Assembly (NCBI GenBank): GCA_014729945.1
Contig: WJJC01000133.1
Coordinates: 1-25,971 of the forward strand
Length of the DNA stretch: 25,971 bases
Source: Candidatus Bathyarchaeota archaeon
Lineage (GTDB): Archaea; Thermoproteota; Bathyarchaeia; TCS64
Direction: 5' to 3'
The notes beneath the pieces were generated by a model. That model was given only the letters and a program-made list of their open reading frames with translations, was not told the DNA's origin and searched no databases. The position numbers and the translations under genes were made by a program. Positions 1 to 6,334 of this stretch are shown piece after piece (the stretch's first letter is position 1; each line of letters opens with the position of its first letter).

Positions 1-105
1 ATTCATTGCTGCTTTCAGTAAGGTGGTTATTTTGTCTTCGGGTATCCTTTTATCCGTGTACCGTCGTATGCTTCGCCTAGACATAATAGCTTCTATCGCG
101 TCCAT
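1..105 (-). CDS. Nitroreductase family protein, N-terminal part only
   Basis: The first 35 residues are visible before the window edge cuts the gene. The segment SRRSIRRYTDK is the N-terminal flavin-phosphate binding signature (RRSxRxY) of the nitroreductase family, and it sits where the family has it, about ten residues from the start. Family members are FMN enzymes that reduce nitro groups, quinones or flavins with NAD(P)H; the substrate cannot be told from this piece. I chose the ATG at 105 because GTGAT lies four bases upstream; an in-frame ATG at 111 overlaps the stop codon of the decayed lyase gene just upstream and is an alternative. The tight junction suggests that both genes once formed one operon. 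Confidence 0.8.
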   Translation of the reverse strand, partial: MDAIEAIMSRRSIRRYTDKRIPEDKITTLLKAAMN

Positions 106-110
106 ATTCA

Positions 111-687
111 TCACAACAATTCTTCAGCTTCTACTAGTTTATTCTTTGCCTTCATTATCCTGTCTAGACGATCTTTTTGACGGTTTTCTTCAAGGTTTAT
201 TCTTTTCTTTATCGATCCTATCATATTTTAAACTGCTTCAGGGGCTGGGGCATCTTTGAATTTGGAGAGGAGAACGAGATTCTTGGATTCAATACTTGAC
301 GTAAATGATCTTTGTTTTACAATCAACGTTTTCCCACTATATTTTCTGAGGTAGACACTATTATCCGAGGGGGGAATATCTTCCGCTTTTATTCCGTTAT
401 TTAGTGCCTCCAAGGTTACTTGGACGATAATATCATGTGCTTGTCTGAAAGATATCTTATGCAACTGTACTAGCGTGTCTGCTAAGTCGGTTATGGTGGA
501 GAAACCGGTCTCTAATTTTTGCATCATATTATCTTTGATGGGCTCTATGAATTAGTACCTGAGCATAGTATGATGCTACGTCAAATGAGGGGCTTAACTC
601 CCTAAAATGATAAGTTCCTGAATAGATGGAGCCGATGCTTTTTGATCTACCAAATCTTTCCCAATCTTCATCTCGTGACTTAACCAT
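111..687 (-). pseudogene. Argininosuccinate lyase-like remnant, internally deleted
   Basis: From 527 down to 228 the minus strand encodes a segment with TDLADTLVQ and SFRQAH, which match the C-terminal domain of argininosuccinate lyase (last step of arginine synthesis, splitting argininosuccinate into arginine and fumarate). A TAA stop at 230-228 interrupts this, but the same frame continues as a charged helix rich in Lys, Glu and Arg ending in EAEELL at 111, the usual tail of the family. Upstream, in another frame from about 687 to 529, lies a short segment (FDVASYYAQVL) that resembles the lyase N-terminus. The roughly 300 residues with the catalytic loops are absent. I see three lesions: a large internal deletion, a frameshift at the junction and a nonsense codon. 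The C-terminal assignment is firm; the N-terminal one is tentative. Confidence 0.7.
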
Positions 688-741
688 ATATTCCACGGAA
701 ACTATATGCTTGCAAGTATTAGAAACCAGTGAGATACAGTA

Positions 742-1275
742 TTGAACAATCATAAAAAAGATGTTAAAACAAAATATGATACACTTGGTTCCAAACTTTA
801 TGATCTCCGCTACAGTGAGGAACAGTATGAGAAATATGTATGTATACTGAATGAAATTAGTGATGATGGTCTAGTACTGGATAATGGCTGCGGAACTGGG
901 TTATTATTTTCTCTCCTAGAATCAACGGTAATAGGCATTGATCTCTCAGGTAATCTATTAAGAAAAGCAAAAGGTAGATTGAAGAAAAATCATCATCTTA
1001 TAGAGGGTGACTCAGAGAACCTACCCTTCAGGGATTCTATCTATGAAACAGTTATCTCAGTAACAGTAATTCAGAACCTCTCAAACCCAAAGAAGCTATC
1101 ATCTGAATCCATAAGGGTATCTAAGAAAGATGCAACCATCATAATTTCTTCACTAAAAAAAGTATACAGTAAAGAGGAGATAAAAAGAATAATTGATAAC
1201 AAGGAACTGGTTATAAAGAAAATTTTTACAAAAGAAAAGATAAACGACTGGATAACTATCTCAAATAGAAAATAA
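742..1275 (+). CDS. Class I SAM-dependent methyltransferase (UbiE/Methyltransf_11 type)
   Basis: This 177-residue protein has the Rossmann-fold methyltransferase motifs in order: motif I LDNGCGTG near residue 47, the acidic turn GIDLS about 20 residues later, GDSENLPF (motif II, adenine side) and a post-motif helix. It should transfer a methyl group from S-adenosylmethionine; nothing shows the acceptor. The protein is short for a UbiE enzyme and lacks a long C-terminal lid, as in many small archaeal methyltransferases. The start is TTG at 742; a TATA-like AACTATATGC at 700-709 fits transcription from about 730, and GTGAGAT just upstream may serve as ribosome binding site. It is divergent from the decayed lyase and lies upstream of LSm, which has its own promoter. 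Confidence 0.8.
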   Translation: MNNHKKDVKTKYDTLGSKLYDLRYSEEQYEKYVCILNEISDDGLVLDNGCGTGLLFSLLESTVIGIDLSGNLLRKAKGRLKKNHHLIEGDSENLPFRDSIYETVISVTVIQNLSNPKKLSSESIRVSKKDATIIISSLKKVYSKEEIKRIIDNKELVIKKIFTKEKINDWITISNRK

Positions 1276-1303
1276 ATGGAACACAGATTATGCCCGCGTT
1301 TCA

Positions 1304-1354
1304 GAAAGTTTTTATAGTGTGTACATAGCTCATAGATTAAATTCAAAACCGGTG
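1304..1354 (+). promoter_or_regulatory. Promoter and ribosome binding site of the LSm gene
   Basis: GAAA (BRE-like) followed by TTTTTATAG at 1309-1317 is a good archaeal BRE/TATA pair. Transcription would begin near 1340, leaving a leader of about 22 bases that contains GGTG at 1351-1354, eight bases before the TTG at 1363. Confidence 0.6.
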
Positions 1355-1362
1355 CAATCAAT

Positions 1363-1617
1363 TTGGAACCAAGAATGAAACCATTAAATGTTTTAATAAA
1401 ATCAAGCGGCTCAAATGTTGAAGTTGTTCTAAAGGCAAGAGGAAGCAGCTATAGAGGTAAACTTGAGCGAGCAGACGGATACATGAATATGATGCTAAAA
1501 GGAGCAAAGGAGTACGATGAAAACGGCTTGATAGCGAGCTATGGAGACGTATTCATTCGGGGAAACAACGTGATGTACGTTACCATCAACCCCAAAACAC
1601 TCGCACCAGGCGAATAA
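1363..1617 (+). CDS. LSm (Sm-like) archaeal RNA-binding protein
   Basis: The 84-residue product carries both Sm motifs. Sm1 covers about residues 18-48 and ends in the D-G-Y-M-N-M segment that shapes the uridine pocket; Sm2 is YGDVFIRGNNVMYV, with the RGNNV signature. Archaeal LSm proteins form heptameric rings that bind U-rich RNA and act in RNA processing and tRNA maturation. The length is normal for the family. I keep the TTG start at 1363 because GGTG is spaced correctly before it; an in-frame ATG at 1375 would remove only four residues and cannot be excluded. The gene lies between a methyltransferase and UbiX, with separate TATA-like sequences before each. Confidence 0.93.
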   Translation: MEPRMKPLNVLIKSSGSNVEVVLKARGSSYRGKLERADGYMNMMLKGAKEYDENGLIASYGDVFIRGNNVMYVTINPKTLAPGE

Positions 1618-1676
1618 ATTCTTCTTATTAGAATATATTAATAACCACATTCCTTCTGAACATACTGATATCATAG

Positions 1677-2231
1677 ATGAAACTAATAGTAGCGGTTACA
1701 GGAGCAAGCGGAATGATCTATGCTTTGAGTTTCCTTAAAGCAGCTAGAAAACATGATATTGAAACACTCCTCATAATAACAGAGTCAGCTAGAAAAGTAG
1801 CAAAACACGAGATAAAGGATATAGATCTTTTAACTAAGCTGGCGTCCAGAACCTTTGGACCAAATGAATTAACAGCAAGTATAGCAAGTGGAAGCTTCAA
1901 AGTAGATGGTATGGTAATTGTTCCCTCATCTATGAAGACTATATCCGCCTTAGCACATGGGTATGCAGATAATCTTGTGACAAGAGCTGCCGATGTCCAG
2001 CTAAAAGAGAGACGCACCCTCATAATTGTTCCAAGAGAAACCCCTCTCCACGCATCTCATCTAGAGAATATGGCAAAGCTAAGCAGTTTAGGGGCGATAA
2101 TACTACCAGCTATGCCCGGATTTTATCATAAACCTAGTTCGATTAAAGAACTCGTGGATTTTATCTCTGGTAAAATACTGGATCAATTTGGTGTAGAGAA
2201 TAAGTTGTATAAGAGATGGGGTTCAGCTTAA
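1677..2231 (+). CDS. ubiX: UbiX-family flavin prenyltransferase
   Basis: The 184-residue protein opens with VAVTGASGMIYA, the FMN-binding loop of UbiX/PAD1 flavoproteins, and has the conserved IVPSSMKT stretch, VPRETPLH with the usual R-E-x-P-L, and PAMPGFYHKP near the C-terminus. The enzyme joins dimethylallyl phosphate to FMN to make prenylated FMN, the cofactor of UbiD decarboxylases. The length is typical. A TATA-like TATATTAA at 1634-1641 suggests its own promoter and a leader of about a dozen bases. No UbiD gene is present in the window, so its client decarboxylase lies elsewhere. Its last nine bases overlap the convergent HD-domain gene. Confidence 0.93.
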   Translation: MKLIVAVTGASGMIYALSFLKAARKHDIETLLIITESARKVAKHEIKDIDLLTKLASRTFGPNELTASIASGSFKVDGMVIVPSSMKTISALAHGYADNLVTRAADVQLKERRTLIIVPRETPLHASHLENMAKLSSLGAIILPAMPGFYHKPSSIKELVDFISGKILDQFGVENKLYKRWGSA

Positions 2232-2777
2232 CCCTTTTAGTTCTTTTTTCAGTTGCTTCAAGTATTCTAACATAAAACGGTGTCTCTTTTCAGCTAGTTT
2301 TTTCGCCTCATCTGTGTAAAGTTGGTCACGTAGCGTCAGTAATTTATCATAGAAATGTTTGATGAAATGATCCTGTGATTGATTATGTTCTACACCATAC
2401 TGAGAAACTCTGTAAACGCCTATAGCGCCCATAGCGTCAAGTTTATCCGCATCACTTAGTATTTGGGATTCCAAGGTTTTTGCCTCTAAACTCTCGGAAA
2501 AACTATGGACTTTTATCGCGTATACAATATCGTCTACATATTTATAGCCAAGTTTGTCAAGTATCTTTTGAGCCATAGTGGCTCCTTTTAACGCATGGCT
2601 ATCGTTACCTCGTCCAATATCATGAAGAATAGCAGCAGGCAATAAGATTTCCATATTAGCTTTGAGTTTATCTCCAAGCAGTTTACATATTTTAATAACT
2701 CGATCAGTATGCTCGTAGCCGTGACAACCCACAGGTTTCTGATATTTTTTAGCTATTTCAATTAGTTTTTCGTACAA
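2223..2777 (-). CDS. HD-domain phosphohydrolase
   Basis: This 184-residue protein has the metal ligands of the HD superfamily: His23 in EHTDRV, the doublet His52-Asp53 in LHDIGRG, and a distal Asp in SDADKLDAMG. These proteins are metal-dependent phosphohydrolases acting on nucleotides or cyclic nucleotides. The G-H-G-Y-E-H-x-x-R-V start and the DADKLDAMGAIG segment are typical of stand-alone HD proteins annotated as uncharacterized hydrolases; the substrate is not evident. The TTG start at 2777 is preceded by GTGA about seven bases upstream, and only six bases separate it from the stop of the OB-fold gene, so the two are probably translated from one mRNA. Confidence 0.85.
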   Translation of the reverse strand: MYEKLIEIAKKYQKPVGCHGYEHTDRVIKICKLLGDKLKANMEILLPAAILHDIGRGNDSHALKGATMAQKILDKLGYKYVDDIVYAIKVHSFSESLEAKTLESQILSDADKLDAMGAIGVYRVSQYGVEHNQSQDHFIKHFYDKLLTLRDQLYTDEAKKLAEKRHRFMLEYLKQLKKELKGLS

Positions 2778-2783
2778 TGGGGT

Positions 2784-3080
2784 TCACTTTGGCTCTATCT
2801 TGGATTCTCTTCCTATGTTAACGGATAGAATCCCTTTAAAACTGGTTATGAAGCAGTTAATCAGCTTTACATGGTCACCTGTTTTTACTTTTTCCAATTC
2901 ATCAATGGTCTCGTTCCATACGGTTAACTCCATGGTCTCTGTATCATCTCTTACCTTACAATCAACTATTGTGTGTTTTAATCCTGAATGGGTCTCAACC
3001 TCCCTTGACTTTCCTATCTCCAATATGGTTACTTCTAAGTCAATTTCCTCCATACCTGGACGTAGCTCATTTAACTTCAT
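2784..3080 (-). CDS. OB-fold nucleic-acid-binding protein (RPA/SOSS-B-like)
   Basis: The product of about 98 residues is a single OB fold, like the single-stranded DNA-binding proteins of Crenarchaeota and the SOSS-B/RPA family: LRPGMEEIDLEVTILEIG is strand 1, DCKVRDDTETMELTVWNE strands 2-3, and VKTGDHVKLINCFITSFKG the strand 4 segment with an aromatic. It lacks the long acidic or glycine-rich tail of Sulfolobus SSB, so it may be a repair or RNA-binding accessory rather than the main SSB. I set the start at the ATG at 3080, since TTAAAT at 3104-3109 (read on the minus strand) is a TATA box 26 bases away and GTGA sits just upstream; a GTG at 3089 is possible. It precedes the HD phosphohydrolase gene by six bases. 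Confidence 0.8.
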   Translation of the reverse strand: MKLNELRPGMEEIDLEVTILEIGKSREVETHSGLKHTIVDCKVRDDTETMELTVWNETIDELEKVKTGDHVKLINCFITSFKGILSVNIGRESKIEPK

Positions 3081-3205
3081 AAGACTCACTCAACGAGAAG
3101 AGATTTAACCTTATGATTGTTTTCATGTTTCACTTCGTTTATCAATAACTCTAGGATATAGTAGTTTTAACATAGTATATTCTCGTTGTTTACCCCTATC
3201 TATTT

Positions 3206-3226
3206 GGTTTTAAAACCCTTTTATGG
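3206..3226 (+). promoter_or_regulatory. Threonine synthase promoter with a 12-base palindrome
   Basis: GGTTTTAAAACC at 3206-3217 is a perfect palindrome directly followed by a TATA-like TTTTATGG at 3219-3226. Transcription would begin near 3248, with a leader of about 15 bases. The palindrome could be an operator or simply include the BRE/TATA; an autoregulatory site for the fused PadR domain is a guess. Confidence 0.4.
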
Positions 3227-3263
3227 AATAAGAATAAAACACTGTAACTCTATTTGATACCTG

Positions 3264-4670
3264 ATGAGGAGCACTAGTCACGTCCTAAAATGTACCAACT
3301 GTGAAGAAATCATCCAACTAGAAGCCCCTCGCACCGAGTGTAGTAAATGCGGAGGACTCTTAGAATATCAACTATTAGCTGACAAGATCAAGTTAGCAGG
3401 GCCATTAACTTTCTGGAGATATAGACCTGTATTACCCAAAGTATCCCAAATAGTAACACTGGGAGAAGGAGGGACACCTCTACAGAAAGCAGATAGACTT
3501 TCTGAAAATCTCCACTATACTAACATATATCTAAAGGATGAGACGCGCAACCCAACGAATAGCTTTAAGGATAGATCAGCCGCTTTAATCGTCACAGACG
3601 CAAAGAACAGAGGGTATGACAGCATTATATGTGCTTCAAATGGAAATCACGGAGCATCCATCTCAGCATATGCTGCAAAAGAGGATATTCAATGTAACCT
3701 TGTTATTCCAAGCGGGGTTGATATGGGTAAACTAGCCCAGATGCTTACATATGACGCCAAGATTGTACAAACGGGGGATAGTATTGAAGAGGCGATAGTT
3801 AGAGCCATAGAACTGGAAAAGGAGATGGACTGGTATCAAGCTACCACCGAGCTAAATCCTCTTAGCATAGAGGGTTTGAAGACCATAAGTTATGAATTGG
3901 TAGAACAGAGTGGTGTACCTGATTACGTTATACTTGCTATGGGAAGCGGCGCCACATTACACGCTCTATGGAAAGGTTTCAAAGAAATGAAACAACTAGG
4001 CATGATAGAAACGACGCCAAAAATGGTAGGAGTACAGGCTGAGGGATGCGCCCCAATATCAAAAGCCTATCTTGAAAACTCCGATACACCAATCAAGATA
4101 AAAGACGGGGAAACCGAGGCATCAGCCATCAGAGTTGCTGAACCATTATACGGAAAATTAGCGTTGAATGCATTAAAGGAATCAAACGGATTCGCGGTAT
4201 CAGTCTCTGATGATGATATGATTGAAGCAGGTATGGTTATCGCTAGAACCGAAGGAATATTCTCTGAACCAGCCTCATCCGCCCCGGTAGCATCTTTACA
4301 AAGTGATATTGTCCATAAAAGAGTTGATAAGGACTCGGAAATAGTGTGCCTTGTTACCAGCAGTGGATTAAAGACAGATGATATCCTGAAAAATCTAACG
4401 AAGAGAAAGAAGAGTCCAAGACTCGGTAGCCACTTGACCACTAAGGAGCGTATATTGAAGATCATAAATCAGGAATCAACGTATGGTTACGCTATATGGA
4501 AGACCCTCGGAGAAGAAATGACCCTTGGTGCTGTATACCAACATCTAACGGACTTGGAGACTAAAGGTTTGATTAAGTCAACTCAGAAGGGAAAACGAAA
4601 AGAACTGGAGATCACTGAGAGAGGAAAACGAGCTTTAGATGCGCTAGATGACTTGCAGGCATTACTATAA
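3264..4670 (+). CDS. thrC: Threonine synthase with fused C-terminal PadR-like winged helix
   Basis: This 468-residue protein has three parts. Residues 1-35 form a zinc ribbon with Cys10, Cys13, Cys26 and Cys29. Residues about 45-385 are a fold-type II PLP enzyme: LGEGGTPL near 66-73, the PLP lysine Lys102 in NSFKDRSA, ASNGNHGAS, and a GSGATLHALWKG segment. These match archaeal threonine synthase, which makes threonine from O-phosphohomoserine. Residues about 391-468 are a PadR-type winged helix (YGYAIWKTL, LGAVYQHLTDLETKGLI, ITERGKRAL). The reading frame is continuous with no sign of error at the joint. The enzyme alone is usually 350-400 residues, so the extra domain suggests a DNA-binding or ligand-sensing role. 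A palindrome and TATA box lie upstream. No other threonine-pathway gene is nearby. Confidence 0.92.
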   Translation: MRSTSHVLKCTNCEEIIQLEAPRTECSKCGGLLEYQLLADKIKLAGPLTFWRYRPVLPKVSQIVTLGEGGTPLQKADRLSENLHYTNIYLKDETRNPTNSFKDRSAALIVTDAKNRGYDSIICASNGNHGASISAYAAKEDIQCNLVIPSGVDMGKLAQMLTYDAKIVQTGDSIEEAIVRAIELEKEMDWYQATTELNPLSIEGLKTISYELVEQSGVPDYVILAMGSGATLHALWKGFKEMKQLGMIETTPKMVGVQAEGCAPISKAYLENSDTPIKIKDGETEASAIRVAEPLYGKLALNALKESNGFAVSVSDDDMIEAGMVIARTEGIFSEPASSAPVASLQSDIVHKRVDKDSEIVCLVTSSGLKTDDILKNLTKRKKSPRLGSHLTTKERILKIINQESTYGYAIWKTLGEEMTLGAVYQHLTDLETKGLIKSTQKGKRKELEITERGKRALDALDDLQALL

Positions 4671-4875
4671 AACCTCTTAAAGGGAGTAGTAGAGTATCAC
4701 ACGAGGATAGAGCATATTTCAGTTAAAGAATCCCCATAATTACATCGTTTGATATTATTCGACGTAGCATAAACGCATATCATTTAACATATTAACCAAG
4801 AGAGGTATTTACCCTAAAAAAGACAAAATTGTTACCTATAAACACGTAATTCATGAAAATAAAAAAAGCCGCAGT

Positions 4876-4922
4876 ATTATAGTTATGGCTAGAATATTTT
4901 ATATTATAGTTGTAACTATAAT
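4876..4922 (+). promoter_or_regulatory. Promoter and palindromic operator of the ECF transporter gene
   Basis: ATTATAGTT at 4903-4911 and AACTATAAT at 4914-4922 form a perfect inverted repeat around two bases, ending five bases before the ATG at 4928. The same half-site, ATTATAGTT, occurs again at 4876-4884. The TATA-like TATTTTATA at about 4895-4903 lies between the two, placing the RNA start at the start codon. This arrangement fits a repressor that covers the promoter, probably responding to the transported nutrient. I do not recognise the motif. Confidence 0.6.
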
Positions 4923-4927
4923 AAAAT

Positions 4928-5428
4928 ATGACATCATTAAACACCCGACAAATAGCTGCTATAGGTGTAATGGGAGCACTCGCAACCATAGCCACGATGA
5001 TATTCACCTTTCCCATACCCGCTACAAGTGGTTATTTCAATCTAGGCGACGCAATAGTAATGACCACAGCGTTAACCTTTGGACCAATAGTAGGAGCACT
5101 AGCAGGCGGACTAGGATCAGGATTAGCAGACCTTCTCGGAGGATGGTACAACTGGGTAATATTCACCACAATTATAAAAGGCGCAGAAGGCTACGTAGCC
5201 GGAAAAATAGCGGGTCCAAAAGAAGATAGAACAGTAAAAAAAACACTCATCGCGTGGATAACAGGAGGCATAGTTATGGTAGCTGGTTACTTCATCGTAC
5301 AAGTTTTCATGTACGGTTTCTCAGCCGCCACAGTCGAAGCTCCGTTCAACATAGTACAGATGTTAGTGGCAGGAGTTGTAGGGGTTCCAATATCAATAGC
5401 CCTCAAAGATAGACTGGATATGATATAA
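4928..5428 (+). CDS. ECF transporter S component (substrate-binding membrane subunit)
   Basis: The 166-residue product is very hydrophobic, with about five to six membrane segments. The segment YFNLGDAIVMTTALTFGPIVG, the glycine-rich loop that follows it and an aromatic WYNW are typical of the S components of energy-coupling factor transporters, close to the group often linked to pyrimidine-precursor or B-vitamin uptake. It would bind a vitamin-like solute and work with shared EcfA ATPases and EcfT, none of which is in the window, so it is a group II (solitary) S gene. Substrate is not determinable here. The mRNA is probably leaderless, since the TATA box lies about 28 bases before the ATG, and a palindrome covers the promoter. 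Confidence 0.88.
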   Translation: MTSLNTRQIAAIGVMGALATIATMIFTFPIPATSGYFNLGDAIVMTTALTFGPIVGALAGGLGSGLADLLGGWYNWVIFTTIIKGAEGYVAGKIAGPKEDRTVKKTLIAWITGGIVMVAGYFIVQVFMYGFSAATVEAPFNIVQMLVAGVVGVPISIALKDRLDMI

Positions 5429-5452
5429 ATCACCGATCCTCTTTCTTTACTT

Positions 5453-6334
5453 GTGTCATCCGCGGATAAAGCAGCTCAAATATTACCTTCGCTAGAAAAC
5501 TACGACATAAGAGTACTCCACGCAATAGAACAAGGAATGATTCAACACAAAGTAGTACCCCATAAAGAAGTGCTACGAATAAGTGGGTTAAACGAGAGTG
5601 AGATATATCACAGACTAAGTAAATTATACGAACACGAGTTAATCTACAGAGAACAAGAACCATACCTCGGCTACCTGATGAACTATAACGCATATGACAT
5701 ACTAGCCCTGAACGCCTTAGTAAAAGCAGAGATGCTGGAATACCTAGGACCTTCAATAGGTATAGGCAAAGAAGCTGATGTATACGAGGGTGTGACCCCT
5801 GATGATACAAAAGTAGCGGTAAAGTTCCATAGAATAGGACGAACCAGTTTCAGGGACACGAAAAGGAAACGTGAATACTTAGCTGATCATGATCATACAT
5901 CATGGTTATATCAGTCAAGACTAGCTGCTAAAACAGAGTATGAAGCACTATCGTTAATGCATGAAGTAGGGGTACAAACGCCTAACCCAATCTATCAGAA
6001 CCGCCACACAATAATAATGCAATACATAAAAGGAATAGAGCTATCAGAAATACTAGTGATAGAAAACGCTGAGATATTTTTAATGGAAATACTAGACAAC
6101 CTAAAGAAAGCCTATGAGGCTGGAGTAATTCACAGTGACATAAGTGAATACAATATACTGATAGATGATAAGACAGAGGTCTGGATAATCGATTGGCCTC
6201 AATATATAACATCCGATCACCCCAACGCTGATGAAACACTAGAGAGAGACGTAAAAAACATAACCTACTTCTTCGAGAGAAAACACAACGTAGACATGAC
6301 ACTTGAAGAAGCAGTAGAATACGTGAAAAATTAG
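5453..6334 (+). CDS. rio2: RIO2-family serine/threonine kinase
   Basis: The 293-residue protein has the RIO2 layout: an N-terminal winged helix (about residues 1-85, ISGLNESEIYHRLSKL), then a RIO kinase domain with the nucleotide loop IGIGKEADVYEG, the invariant lysine in VAVKFHRIG, the hinge MQYIKGIEL, the catalytic loop HSDISEYNIL and the metal-binding IIDWPQ. RIO2 acts in maturation of the small ribosomal subunit in archaea and eukaryotes. The GTG start at 5453 is supported by TATAAAT at 5424-5430, 26 bases upstream, so the mRNA should be leaderless although the preceding gene ends only 24 bases before. The last four bases overlap the convergent acyl-CoA synthetase gene. Confidence 0.95.
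   Translation: MSSADKAAQILPSLENYDIRVLHAIEQGMIQHKVVPHKEVLRISGLNESEIYHRLSKLYEHELIYREQEPYLGYLMNYNAYDILALNALVKAEMLEYLGPSIGIGKEADVYEGVTPDDTKVAVKFHRIGRTSFRDTKRKREYLADHDHTSWLYQSRLAAKTEYEALSLMHEVGVQTPNPIYQNRHTIIMQYIKGIELSEILVIENAEIFLMEILDNLKKAYEAGVIHSDISEYNILIDDKTEVWIIDWPQYITSDHPNADETLERDVKNITYFFERKHNVDMTLEEAVEYVKN

Noticed and set aside
23..259. Hydrophobic plus-strand open frame of 78 codons
   Set aside because: It runs opposite to the nitroreductase start and the lyase tail, both of which read clearly on the minus strand; its hydrophobic look comes from the antisense of a charged helix.
4671..4927. Possible riboswitch or leader RNA before the ECF transporter gene
   Set aside because: The TATA and palindrome lie within 35 bases of the ATG, so there is almost no leader; I saw no stable fold further upstream.
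4792..5016. Minus-strand frame of 74 codons upstream of the ECF gene
   Set aside because: It reads through the palindromic operator and the ECF start region; the plus-strand protein is clearly the real one.
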